From positions 45,000 to 108,999 of the forward strand of contig NZ_JBHSBN010000023.1 in the NCBI RefSeq assembly GCF_042650605.1: a DNA stretch of 64,000 nucleotides, given 5' to 3'. The stretch is from Micromonospora_J zhanjiangensis (GTDB taxonomy: Bacteria; Actinomycetota; Actinomycetes; Mycobacteriales; Micromonosporaceae). The first letter of the stretch is position 1; each line of letters opens with the position of its first letter. A program made the position numbers and the translations under genes. Of this stretch, positions 54,451-62,374 are shown piece after piece. The notes under the pieces were generated by a model that saw only the letters and a program-made list of their open reading frames with translations, did no database searches and was not told where the DNA came from.

Positions 54451-55980
54451 GTGACGTCCGACGTGACCATTCAGCTGCCCCGTGTCCCCGCCGAACCGGA
54501 CGATCCGTGGCACCGTCCGGTATTTGCCTGGGGGCCGGTCGGGTTGGTGGCCGGGGTCCTCGCGGTGACCCTGATGGCCACCAGCGGTGGGTACGGCTAC
54601 CACCGCGACGAGCTGTACTTCCGGCTACTCAGCCAGGACCTGAGCTGGGGCTTTGTGGACCAACCGCCGGCCACGCCGATCCTGGCCTGGCTCAGCACCT
54701 CGATCTTCGGCGACAACCTCTTCGCGTTGCGGTTCCCCGGCGCGCTGGTGGTCGCGGCGACCGCGGTGCTGACCGCGCAGCTGGCCCGGGAGTTCGGTGC
54801 CGCCCGGGGCGGCCAGCTGCTCGCCGCGCTGGGTGTCGCGTCGGTGTTCCCGCTGACCTTCGGCCACGTCCTGTTCACCGCGACGCTCGACCTGCTCGTC
54901 GGCGCGGCGGTGCTGCTCTGCGTCACCCGGGCACTGCTGCGGGACGTCCGCTGGTGGCTGGCGGCCGGCGGGGTCGCCGGTCTCGGGCTGTACAACAAGT
55001 ACCTGATCGTGCTGACCCTGGTCGCGATCGTGGCCGGCCTGCTGCTGGCCGGCCACCGCCGGACGGTGGCGTCCCACTGGTTGTGGGCCGGCGCGGCGAT
55101 CGCCCTGCTGGTCGGCGCCCCCAACCTGATCTACCAGGCCACCCACGACTGGCCGCAGTTCACCATGGCCGGGGCCATCGCCCGGGACAAGGGCACCGAG
55201 TCGCGGCTCATGTTCCTGCCGATGCAGCTGGTTTTGCTCGGCCTGTTCCTGGCGCCGGTGTGGATGGCCGGGCTGGTCCGGCTGCTGCGCGACCCGGCCC
55301 TGCGACCGGCCCGGTCGCTCGCGTTCGCCTACCCGGTGTGCTGCGCGTTGGTGCTGCTGAGCGGCGGCCAGCCGTACTACACCCTGGCCCTGGTCCTCGG
55401 CCTGTACGCGGCCGGATGCGCGCCGACCGTGCGCTGGCTGGCCGGTCGGCCGGGCCGGCGGCTGGCGCTCGGCGTCGCGGTGGTGCTGAACGTGGCCGTC
55501 TCCGTCGTGACGGCGCTGCCGGTGATCCCGGCCGGGTCGCTGGCCAGGACGCCGGTCGCGGACGTCAGCCAGGCCGTGAGCGACCAGATCGGCTGGCCGG
55601 TGTACGTGGCGCAGGTGGCCGAGGTCTGGCGGTCGCTGCCGGCCACCGACCGGACCCATGCGGTGATCATCACCGCCAACTACGGCGAGGCGGGGGCGCT
55701 GGACCGCTACCGTGCGGTGCACTCGCTCCCGGCCATCTACAGCGGACAGAACGAGCTGTGGTTCCGGGGCCGGCCGCCGGACGACGCGGACGTGGTGATC
55801 CTGGTCGGCTTCTCGGACAACAGCCTGTTCGACACCACGTTCGACTCCTGCCCGGTGAGCGGAAAACTGGACAACGGCATCGGGGTGCCGAACGAGGAGC
55901 AGGGCGCCGAGATCCGGATCTGCCGTGGCATCCGCCGGCCGTGGGGACAGCTGTGGGCGCGGTTCCAGCACTACGACTGA
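54451..55980 (+). CDS. GT39 (PMT_2/ArnT-like) membrane glycosyltransferase
   Basis: A 509-residue protein with about 11-12 helices. GYHRDELYFRLLSQDLSWGFVDQPPATP is the first outside loop with the catalytic acidic residues (RDE, VDQPP) of the dolichyl/undecaprenyl-phosphate-mannose type enzymes; LGLYNKYLIVLTLVAIVAGLL and HDWPQFTMAGAIARDKG follow. The C-terminal soluble domain contains ANYGEAGALDRYR, common in this actinobacterial subgroup. It likely transfers a sugar from a polyprenyl-phosphate donor outside the membrane; acceptor unknown. GTG 54451 (VTSDVTIQLP). Divergent from the PPTase pseudogene. Confidence 0.85.
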   Translation: MTSDVTIQLPRVPAEPDDPWHRPVFAWGPVGLVAGVLAVTLMATSGGYGYHRDELYFRLLSQDLSWGFVDQPPATPILAWLSTSIFGDNLFALRFPGALVVAATAVLTAQLAREFGAARGGQLLAALGVASVFPLTFGHVLFTATLDLLVGAAVLLCVTRALLRDVRWWLAAGGVAGLGLYNKYLIVLTLVAIVAGLLLAGHRRTVASHWLWAGAAIALLVGAPNLIYQATHDWPQFTMAGAIARDKGTESRLMFLPMQLVLLGLFLAPVWMAGLVRLLRDPALRPARSLAFAYPVCCALVLLSGGQPYYTLALVLGLYAAGCAPTVRWLAGRPGRRLALGVAVVLNVAVSVVTALPVIPAGSLARTPVADVSQAVSDQIGWPVYVAQVAEVWRSLPATDRTHAVIITANYGEAGALDRYRAVHSLPAIYSGQNELWFRGRPPDDADVVILVGFSDNSLFDTTFDSCPVSGKLDNGIGVPNEEQGAEIRICRGIRRPWGQLWARFQHYD

Positions 55981-56004
55981 CCACCACGACCGGCGGCGAC
56001 CGGG

Positions 56005-56748
56005 TCAGTACCGGCCGAGGTTCCGCACCGGGCTGAGCACGATCCGCGGCGACGCGCCCGGGTCCAGCCAGCGCAGCACGCCGACCAGCGGCTCGTGGGC
56101 GAGGCTCACGCAGCCGGCGGTCGGCCCGGCACCGGTGCTGTGCTGGTGCAGGAAGATGCCGCTGCCGGCGTACGGCACCGGGGCCGCGACGGTGGGTGGC
56201 ATGTTGTATGTGATCACCGCGAAGTGGGTGTACTGCGGGTCGTAGCGCCACAGCGCCTCGCTGTACCCGCCGGGGCTCACCGTGCTGTGCTGGAAGGTGT
56301 TGTAGGCGGCGGACTCCGGGTTCTCGTTCCACCAGTCGTCGACCACCACCCGGTGGTAGGCGTGGCGCACGCCCGGGTCCGCCGCGATGCCGTACATCGT
56401 GGCGCCGATCGCGTAGACCCCGGTCGGGGTGGCGGCCAGCCCTTCGGCGGGATGGTCGGTGAAGCCCTCGGCCCCGATCCGGGCCGACACCCCCGGGTTG
56501 ACGAACCGCCACACCCCGCCGACCCGCTCGTACGTCTGCAGGGTGGCGGTGGTGGTGGCGTAGTCGGGGCCGTGGACCACGATCACCTGGGTGGTCTGCG
56601 GCGGCAGGGTGGTCAGCCGGGCGGCCAAGTTGACCGGCTGGACGGCGGGCCCCCACCGGTTGACGGCGGCCTCGGCGGCGGTCCCGGCGGTCAGCACGGG
56701 CGCGACCGCGCCGACCGCCGTCGCCCGCAACAATGATCTGCGATTCAC
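56005..56748 (-). CDS. Secreted L,D-transpeptidase-like (YkuD) protein
   Basis: A 247-residue exported protein; NRRSLLRATAVGAVAPVLTAG is a Tat-like signal (RR plus hydrophobic stretch). The C-terminal half has the YkuD-type pattern FLHQHSTGAGPTAGCVSL with the nucleophilic Cys in TAGCVSL and His in LHQH; the canonical SHGC is replaced by TAGC. The middle part (PVNLAARLTTLPPQTTQVIVV and GVYAIGATMYG) is typical of the actinobacterial L,D-TPase-like group. Expected in peptidoglycan remodelling. GTG 56748; only 9 bp separate it from the divergent PPOX start. Confidence 0.83.
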   Translation of the reverse strand: MNRRSLLRATAVGAVAPVLTAGTAAEAAVNRWGPAVQPVNLAARLTTLPPQTTQVIVVHGPDYATTTATLQTYERVGGVWRFVNPGVSARIGAEGFTDHPAEGLAATPTGVYAIGATMYGIAADPGVRHAYHRVVVDDWWNENPESAAYNTFQHSTVSPGGYSEALWRYDPQYTHFAVITYNMPPTVAAPVPYAGSGIFLHQHSTGAGPTAGCVSLAHEPLVGVLRWLDPGASPRIVLSPVRNLGRY

Positions 56749-56757
56749 GCCGTCATT

Positions 56758-57127
56758 GTGCGCGGGCTGTTGTCGGCCGCGCCACCTGGCCACCCTGAGC
56801 ACCGTCCGTCCGGACGGCACGCCGCATGTCGTACCGGTCGGGGTGACGGTCGACCTGGTGGCCGGGCTGGCCCGTGTGATCACCTCGGCCGGATCGCACA
56901 AGGCGCGTCTGGTGGCCGCCGCCGGGGCGGCCGGCATCCCGGTCGCGCTCTGCCAGGTCGACGGCCGTCGGTGGGTCACGGTCGAGGGCCGGGCGGTGGT
57001 CCGGGACGACCCGGCCGCGGTGGCCGAGGCCGAGCGCCGGTACGCCGAGCGCTACCGCCAGCCGCGTCCCAACCCGGAGCGGGTGGTCCTCGAGGTCACC
57101 GTCAGCCGGATTCTCGGCAGCCTCTGA
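56758..57127 (+). pseudogene. PPOX-class flavin/F420-dependent oxidoreductase, frameshifted near the N-terminus
   Basis: The C-terminal 110 residues (HLATLSTVRPDGTPHVVPVG ... GSHKARLVAAAGAAGIPVAL ... VTVEGRAVVRDD) are a split-barrel F420/FMN-type pyridoxamine-oxidase-like protein. The expected N-terminus VRGLLSA reads from GTG 56758, but in another frame: one extra base near 56777-56782 (GTCGGCCGCGCC) separates VRGLLSA from RHLATL. Without it the two join perfectly. A product from TTG 56756 in the downstream frame is open, with an odd LCAGCCRP start. Either a true frameshift, a sequencing error, or an alternative TTG start. Confidence 0.6.
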
Positions 57128-57167
57128 CGCGTCGGGAACCCGCCGCCGGCGGCATAGGGTGGCTGCC

Positions 57168-58025
57168 ATGGACATCGGAATCGGACTGCCGAACACGTTG
57201 CGCGGCCCCGGCGCGGCCCTGCCGGAGTGGGCCCGCCGGGCCGAGGAGCGCGGCTTCGCCGCCCTGGCCACGATCGACCGGATCGTCTACCCGAACTACG
57301 ACTCACTGACCGCGCTCGCCGTGGCGGCCGGCGCGACGTCCCGGATCCGGCTGCTCACCGACATCCTGCTGGCGCCGGCCTATCCGCCGGTGTGGCTGGC
57401 CAAGGCCAGCGCCAGCCTGGACGCGATGTCCGGCGGCCGGCTCACCCTGGGGCTGGGCGTCGGCGGCCGGCCGGACGACTACGCGGCGATGGACCGGCGG
57501 TACGAGCGGCGCGGCCGGCTGATGGACGAGACGCTGGACCTGCTGCACCGGTCCTGGGCCGGCGAGAGCGTCACCGGCGACGCGCACCCGGTGGGTCCGG
57601 CGCCGGCCGCCGGTAACCGGATTCCGATTCTGATCGGCGGCACCTCCGACGCCGCGGTGGACCGCACCGTGAAGTACGCCGAGGGCTGGACCGCCGGTGG
57701 CGGCAGCCCGGACCAGGTGGCCGGGATGGTCGGCACGGTACGGCGGGCCTGGCGGGACGCCGGCCGGGACGGCGAGCCGCGGTTCGCCGCGATGGTCTAC
57801 TTCGGACTGGGCGACGACGAGGCGTCCCGGTCGGCGCTGACGCACTACTACTCGTTCCTGGGTGACCAGGTGGCCGGCGCGGTCGCCGGTTCGGCGGTCC
57901 GCTCGGTGGAGGCGGTGCGGGAGTCCGTCCGGCGCTTCGCCGAGGTCGGCGTCACCGAACTGCTGTTCTACCCGAGCATCGCGGCGGTCGACCAGGTGGA
58001 CCGGCTCGCCGACGCGGTGTTCTGA
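57168..58025 (+). CDS. LLM class F420-dependent oxidoreductase
   Basis: A 285-residue TIM-barrel enzyme of the luciferase-like family. MDIGIGLPNTLRG, RIRLLTDILLAPAYPPVWLAK, LTLGLGVGGRPDDYAAM and PILIGGTSDAAVDRTVKYAEGW match F420-dependent members common in actinobacteria. Substrate unknown. ATG 57168 is the conserved start; it follows the PPOX gene by 40 bp in the same direction, so two deazaflavin-type enzymes may have formed one unit. Confidence 0.85.
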   Translation: MDIGIGLPNTLRGPGAALPEWARRAEERGFAALATIDRIVYPNYDSLTALAVAAGATSRIRLLTDILLAPAYPPVWLAKASASLDAMSGGRLTLGLGVGGRPDDYAAMDRRYERRGRLMDETLDLLHRSWAGESVTGDAHPVGPAPAAGNRIPILIGGTSDAAVDRTVKYAEGWTAGGGSPDQVAGMVGTVRRAWRDAGRDGEPRFAAMVYFGLGDDEASRSALTHYYSFLGDQVAGAVAGSAVRSVEAVRESVRRFAEVGVTELLFYPSIAAVDQVDRLADAVF

Positions 58026-58172
58026 GCCGGATTTTCCCTAGGGGACGCCGGAAGGGTGACACCGGGGACATCCCGGGTCGATCCCCGGTGTCACCGAACC
58101 AGGGCTGTTCCGTCGGTGCGGGATGTGGTCGGCTGGTCGGACGCACATCCAGCGACGAATGGAGCTGTCTGT

Positions 58173-59921
58173 ATGCGAAGCATTTTCCGACGCGCGGCCG
58201 GCGTCTCGCTCTCGGCCGTCGTCCTGCTCGGCGCGGGGTGGGGGCCGGCCGGCGCCGCGTCCGCCGCCCCGGCCGGTCCCGCCGCCCCGGCCGGTCCCGC
58301 CGCCCCGGCCGGTCCCGCCGCCCCGGCCGGTCCCGCCGCCGCGGCGGGTTCCGCCGGTCCGGCCGGGGCCGGTCCGGCCGGCTGGCGGCCCGGGCGGCTC
58401 GACTGGCAGCCGTGCCCCGAGACGCCCGACGACGCCACGCTGCGCTGCGCCGGTCTGGAACTGCCGATCGACTGGGCCCACCCGGCGGCCGGGACGTTCG
58501 AACTGGCGCTGGCCCGGCACGCCGCGACCGATCCGGGCGCCCGGATCGGCCCGCTGCTGATCAACCCGGGTGGTCCGGGTGGCTCCGGGGTGTCCTACGC
58601 CCTGCGCGCGCGGGACGAATTCACCCCGGACGTGCTGCGGCGGTTCGACATCATCGGCTTCGACCCGCGCGGGGTCGCCCGCAGCAGCCCGGTGCGCTGC
58701 TCGCGCGACCTGCTCGCCGCCGGGCCGGCCGGGCTGCCGGAGAGCCAGGCCCAGTACGACCAGCTCCTGGACTACAACCGTCGGCTGGCCCGGGACTGCC
58801 GGGCGCACACCGGTCCGATCTTCGACCACGTCGACTCGGTCAACGTCGCCCGGGACATGGACGCGATCCGGGCCGCCCTCGGCGAGCGGCAGATCAACTA
58901 CTACGGGATCTCCTACGGGACGTTGATCGGCCAGATGTACGCGGAGCTGTTCCCGGACCGGGCCCGGGCCCTGGTGATCGACAGCAACATGGACCACAGC
59001 CTCGGCACCGGGGCGTTCATGCGTACCGAGGCGGTCGGGGCCGAGACCAGCTTCGGCGAGTTCGCCGCCTGGTGCGATCGGGCCGCCACCTGCGCTCTGC
59101 ACGGCCGGGACGTGCCGGCGGTCTTCGACGACCTGATGCGCCGCGCCGACGCCGGCACCCTGGTCGATCCGGACAGCGGCACGAAGCTGACCTGGCTCGA
59201 CCTGAGCAGCGTGGCGCGCGGCGCGTTCTACGGGCCGTACTGGTCGGAACTGGCCGACTGGCTGGCCGCCCTGGACGGGTCGACCGCCGCCATCGCGGCC
59301 CGGCCGGGTGCCGACGCGCGCCGGCCGGTTGGTCCGCTCACCCGGCTCGGCGCGTCCGGCCGGGCCGACCGGACGGGGTTCGGCCGGGCCGACGAGGAAC
59401 TGGCCGAGTATCCGCTGCCGGTCTTCTGCGAGGACTGGTCGCTGCCGGTCGGCGGCTTCGCGCAGTGGTCTCGGTATCTGGCCGAGTCCCGCCGGGTGGC
59501 ACCGCACATGCGGGCCTCGACGATCGCGCTGGGCGTCACCGCGTCCTGCCTGGCCTGGCCCGGGCCGGTGAACAACCCGCAGCACCGGCTCCGGGTCCGC
59601 ACGTCGACGCCGCTGCTGGTGACGAACTCCTGGTACGACCCGGCCACGCCGTACCAGTGGGCGCAGGCGGTGGCCGACCAGGTGGGCGACCGTGGCCGAC
59701 TGCTCACGTACCAGGGGTGGGGTCACGGCGTCTACGGGCGTACGCCGTGCACGACGGGCGCCGTGGACCGGTACCTGATCGACCGAGCGTTGCCGCGGCG
59801 CGGCGCGACCTGCGCCCCGGCGGCTGACCCGGAGCCGCAGGAGCGCGCCGGTACGCGCTCCCGGGTGCCGACGGCACCGCCGGCGCCGGCCTGGCCGGGC
59901 TGGTCCACCGGGCGGTTCTGA
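58173..59921 (+). CDS. Secreted alpha/beta hydrolase, tripeptidyl aminopeptidase (TAP) type
   Basis: A 582-residue exported hydrolase (SlpD/SlpE/TAP family). The signal peptide is RSIFRRAAGVSLSAVVLLGA; a repeat-rich Ala/Pro/Gly linker follows (to about residue 70). Catalytic Ser247 lies in YYGISYGTLIGQ, the oxyanion region in LLINPGGPGGSG, Asp in NSWYDPATP and His518 in QGWGHGVY; the C-terminal TAP domain is complete. Four or more Cys suggest disulfides. It likely removes tripeptides from protein N-termini outside the cell. ATG 58173 is chosen for the signal peptide. Confidence 0.9.
   Translation: MRSIFRRAAGVSLSAVVLLGAGWGPAGAASAAPAGPAAPAGPAAPAGPAAPAGPAAAAGSAGPAGAGPAGWRPGRLDWQPCPETPDDATLRCAGLELPIDWAHPAAGTFELALARHAATDPGARIGPLLINPGGPGGSGVSYALRARDEFTPDVLRRFDIIGFDPRGVARSSPVRCSRDLLAAGPAGLPESQAQYDQLLDYNRRLARDCRAHTGPIFDHVDSVNVARDMDAIRAALGERQINYYGISYGTLIGQMYAELFPDRARALVIDSNMDHSLGTGAFMRTEAVGAETSFGEFAAWCDRAATCALHGRDVPAVFDDLMRRADAGTLVDPDSGTKLTWLDLSSVARGAFYGPYWSELADWLAALDGSTAAIAARPGADARRPVGPLTRLGASGRADRTGFGRADEELAEYPLPVFCEDWSLPVGGFAQWSRYLAESRRVAPHMRASTIALGVTASCLAWPGPVNNPQHRLRVRTSTPLLVTNSWYDPATPYQWAQAVADQVGDRGRLLTYQGWGHGVYGRTPCTTGAVDRYLIDRALPRRGATCAPAADPEPQERAGTRSRVPTAPPAPAWPGWSTGRF
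58263..58334. repeat. Four identical 18-bp repeats encoding Ala-Ala-Pro-Ala-Gly-Pro
   Basis: The unit GCCGCCCCGGCCGGTCCC occurs four times without a mismatch and is followed by diverged copies to about 58380. It forms the linker between signal peptide and catalytic domain of the TAP hydrolase; in-frame unit length preserves the reading frame. Confidence 0.9.
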
Positions 59922-59997
59922 GCCAACCGGCCGGCGGGCCGACGGGGACATCCGTCGGCCCGCCGGGCTCACTCAGTGACCGAACACACTCTCCAAA

Positions 59998-60035
59998 ACT
60001 CCCTATCTGACCATTCAAAGGGTAGGTTAGGGAGT
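59998..60035 (+). promoter_or_regulatory. Palindromic operator overlapping the promoter of the HTH/DUF4180 operon
   Basis: ACTCCCTA (59998-60005) and TAGGGAGT (60028-60035) form perfect 8-bp inverted arms with a 22-bp spacer, the right arm ending one base before ATG 60037. TAGGTTAGG within the right part offers a -10. An operator covering the start of a leaderless gene for an HTH protein suggests autorepression. The spacer length would also fit two half sites bound by a dimer on one face of the helix. Confidence 0.55.
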
Positions 60036-60036
60036 C

Positions 60037-60519
60037 ATGGAGCGCGACTGGTACTCGGTGGATCAGGTCGCCGAGCGGCTCGGGCTGCACGTGCGCACGG
60101 TTCGCGGCTACATCCGCGACGGACGGCTGCCGGCGGTCCGGATCGGCAAGCAGTACCGCGTCGCGCGGGCCGACCTGGCCGCGTTCACCGCCCGACCCGG
60201 TCCGCCGGCCCGGCCCCGCGACGCCACCACCCGGCCACGGGTGGACGTCTCCGCCGTCGTGGAGTGCGACGGCCTCACCGCGACCGCCGCCGACCGACTC
60301 AGCACCCTGCTGGTCGCCGGCGCGCAACTGCGCCGGGACGACCCGGAACCGCTGCAGATCCGCACGGCGTACGACGAGACGCGCTCCCGGCTCAAGGTCA
60401 TCGTCCTGGGCGGCGCCGCCGCGACGGCCGATGTCCTGCGCACCGTCCACGACATCCTCTCGACGGAGAACGACATGCTCCCGACCGACCCCGACGAACC
60501 GGTGGTGCCCCGTGACTGA
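60037..60519 (+). CDS. Excisionase/MerR-like HTH regulator with C-terminal alpha/beta domain
   Basis: A 160-residue protein. Residues 5-52 (YSVDQVAERLGLHVRTVRGYIRD ... GKQYRVARADLAAF) are a winged HTH of the HTH_17/excisionase type. After a Pro/Arg linker, residues about 75-150 (RVDVSAVVECDGLTATAADRL ... TRSRLKVIVLGGAAATADVL) form a small alpha/beta domain that might sense a ligand. The gene overlaps the following DUF4180 gene by 8 bp. No integrase is nearby, so a regulator role is more likely than an excision factor. Confidence 0.8.
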   Translation: MERDWYSVDQVAERLGLHVRTVRGYIRDGRLPAVRIGKQYRVARADLAAFTARPGPPARPRDATTRPRVDVSAVVECDGLTATAADRLSTLLVAGAQLRRDDPEPLQIRTAYDETRSRLKVIVLGGAAATADVLRTVHDILSTENDMLPTDPDEPVVPRD

Positions 60520-60874
60520 CCTAATGACCGAGCGCCGTGGCGTGCCTGTGCTGGTCTGCGACGAGGCGGGTCCGCCGATCGCCGGCACGCAGGACGCCCT
60601 CGACCTGATCGGCGCCGCCTTCTCCGGCGCGCAGGTGGTGGCCGTACCCGCCGCCCGGTTCGGCGACGACTTCTTCACCCTGCGCACCGGGCTGGCCGGG
60701 GAGATCATGCAGAAGTTCGTCAACTACCGCATCCGCCTGGTCGTCGTCGGGGACCTCTCCGCCCGGACCGCGGGCAGCACCGCGCTGCGCGACCTGGTGG
60801 CCGAGTCCAACCGGGGCGACCAGGTGTGGTTCGTCGCCGACCTCGACGAACTCGACGCCCGGCTGGCGCGATGA
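60512..60874 (+). CDS. DUF4180 domain protein
   Basis: A 120-residue protein matching DUF4180: VPVLVCDEAGPPIAGTQDALDLIGAAF, the Phe/Arg region RFGDDFFTLRTGLAGEIMQKF and VNYRIRLVVVGDLSARTAGSTAL ending QVWFVADLDEL. The domain looks like a single Rossmann-like alpha/beta unit; function unknown. GTG 60512 overlaps the HTH stop by 8 bp, indicating tight coupling. Conserved pairing with HTH regulators suggests that it modulates the regulator or is its target. Confidence 0.8.
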   Translation: MTDLMTERRGVPVLVCDEAGPPIAGTQDALDLIGAAFSGAQVVAVPAARFGDDFFTLRTGLAGEIMQKFVNYRIRLVVVGDLSARTAGSTALRDLVAESNRGDQVWFVADLDELDARLAR

Positions 60875-60907
60875 CGCGCCCCACCGGGCGACCCGCGGAC
60901 CGGACCG

Positions 60908-61180
60908 TCACCGGACCGGGACGTCCCGGGTGCCGATGTCCGGCGGCACGTCCCGGGTGATGCCGCGCAGCCACACCTGCACGGCCGTACCGTCGTCGGT
61001 GAGCTGGACGAAATGCCGGCCGGCCACGGCACCCCGGTCGCACCAGGGGCGGGCCAGGTAGCGGCCGACCACCCGGCCGGCGCCGGCCAGGCCCGGTTCG
61101 CGCAGCTCGGCCACCGTCCGGTCGCCGTCGCGGACCCGCCCGTTCGGCGGGCCGGAACCGGCGGCCAACCTCAAGTCCAC
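60908..61180 (-). CDS. Small hypothetical protein
   Basis: A 90-residue frame from GTG 61180 with steady third-position G/C: VVGRYLARPWCDRGAVAGRH, FVQLTDDGTAVQVWLRGITRD and a C-terminal GTRDVPVR. No domain recognised; no signal or membrane segment. The tryptophan- and charge-balanced composition looks like a real protein rather than an antisense shadow, since no gene occupies the other strand here. Confidence 0.5.
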   Translation of the reverse strand: MDLRLAAGSGPPNGRVRDGDRTVAELREPGLAGAGRVVGRYLARPWCDRGAVAGRHFVQLTDDGTAVQVWLRGITRDVPPDIGTRDVPVR

Positions 61181-61288
61181 GACAAGATCTCACCGGGACG
61201 GTCCGATTCGGACGCCTGTACTCCTAGCCTGTCTCGTAACGTTCGCCGGCTGCCGGGAACGCCCGCCTCCCGGCGGGCCGCCACCGAA

Positions 61289-62278
61289 TCACCGCCGGCG
61301 TTCCGCCAACGGGGCTCGTGCGGGCCGGGTCCCGGTGCCGGTGAGGGTCCGGTCCGACGGTCGGAGGGGGCCGCCGGACCGGACCGACGGCGGCGCCGTG
61401 CCCGTGCGGCGGGTCAGCGCCACCCCGACCAGGACGACCGCCATCCCGGCGACGACCCGGAGCCCGACCGCCTCGCCGAGCACCACCGCGCCCAGCGCCA
61501 CCGACACCACCGGCAACAGGTAGCCCACCGTGGCGGCGTCTGTCGCACCCTCGGCCGCGATGATCCGGTACGTCAGGTGGAAGGTGACCCCGGTGGCCAC
61601 CACCCCCAGCACCAGCACGGCGGCCAGGCCGACCGGTCCGACGTGCACCGGCACCGGCCCACCGGTCGGCAGCAGGGGCACGGTCAGGCCGGTCGCCACC
61701 ACCAACTGCCCGGCGGACAGCGAGATCGTCGGAACACCCCGGCCGACCAGGTACCGGCCCACGTACGCGAAGCCGACCGCGTAGCTGGCCGCCGCGACCA
61801 GCACGGCGAGCGCGCCCGGCCCGACCGCGCCGCCGGTCCGCCACGGAGCGAAGATCAGCGCCACCCCGACAAAACCGAGCAGCAGCCCGACCAGCCGGAC
61901 CGGCCGCGGCCCGCGCTCGGTGCCGATCAGGACGCCGATCAGCAGCGACCACAGCGGGGTGGTCGCGTTCAGCACCCCGGCCAGCCCCGAGTCGATGCTC
62001 CGCTGCCCGATGCTGAACAGCGCGAACGGCAGCGCGTTGCAGAACAGCGCGGCCACCGTCAGGTGCGTCCAGACCAGCCGGCCGCGGGGCAGCCGCCGGC
62101 CGCCGGCGAGGCAGCCGACCAGCAACGTGGTGGCGCCGAGGACACACCGGGCGACGGTGACCTGCACCGGCGTGAACGTCCGCAGGGCCAGCTCGATCCA
62201 GAGGAACGTCGAGCCCCACAGCAGGGCCAGCACCCCGATCCGCCCCCAGCCCCGCGCCCCGCCCGTCATCGCGTTCAC
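61289..62278 (-). CDS. EamA/DMT family transporter
   Basis: A 329-residue membrane protein with ten helices in two EamA repeats (LLWGSTFLWIELALRTFTPVQVTVARC starts repeat 1; VLGVVATGVTFHLTYRIIAAEGATDA lies in repeat 2) and a basic Pro/Arg-rich C-terminal tail. Family members export metabolites or amino acids. GTG 62278 is chosen because AGGAGG lies 6 nt upstream; ATG 62269 is the alternative. It is divergent from a LysR gene, the classic layout for a regulated exporter. Confidence 0.87.
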   Translation of the reverse strand: MNAMTGGARGWGRIGVLALLWGSTFLWIELALRTFTPVQVTVARCVLGATTLLVGCLAGGRRLPRGRLVWTHLTVAALFCNALPFALFSIGQRSIDSGLAGVLNATTPLWSLLIGVLIGTERGPRPVRLVGLLLGFVGVALIFAPWRTGGAVGPGALAVLVAAASYAVGFAYVGRYLVGRGVPTISLSAGQLVVATGLTVPLLPTGGPVPVHVGPVGLAAVLVLGVVATGVTFHLTYRIIAAEGATDAATVGYLLPVVSVALGAVVLGEAVGLRVVAGMAVVLVGVALTRRTGTAPPSVRSGGPLRPSDRTLTGTGTRPARAPLAERRR

Positions 62279-62353
62279 CCGCCGCCTCCTGCTGCTCGTC
62301 GTGAGGGCCCACGCTGCCGCAACCAATCCGGTAGGACAAGCGAAAGATCGTGC

Positions 62354-62367
62354 AGCTTCGTTAAGCT
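62354..62367. promoter_or_regulatory. Candidate LysR-type operator in the divergent region
   Basis: AGCTT-CGTT-AAGCT is a perfect 5-bp palindrome with a 4-bp centre, embedded in the imperfect dyad GCAGCTTCGTTAAGCTCTGC, 7 bp before the lysR ATG. LysR boxes are usually dyads of this length near their own start in divergent regions; assignment is by position. Confidence 0.4.
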
Positions 62368-62374
62368 CTGCTAC

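Noticed and set aside
60108..60476. Reverse open frame under the HTH regulator
   Set aside because: Ser/Arg-rich shadow of the forward gene, which has a recognisable HTH.
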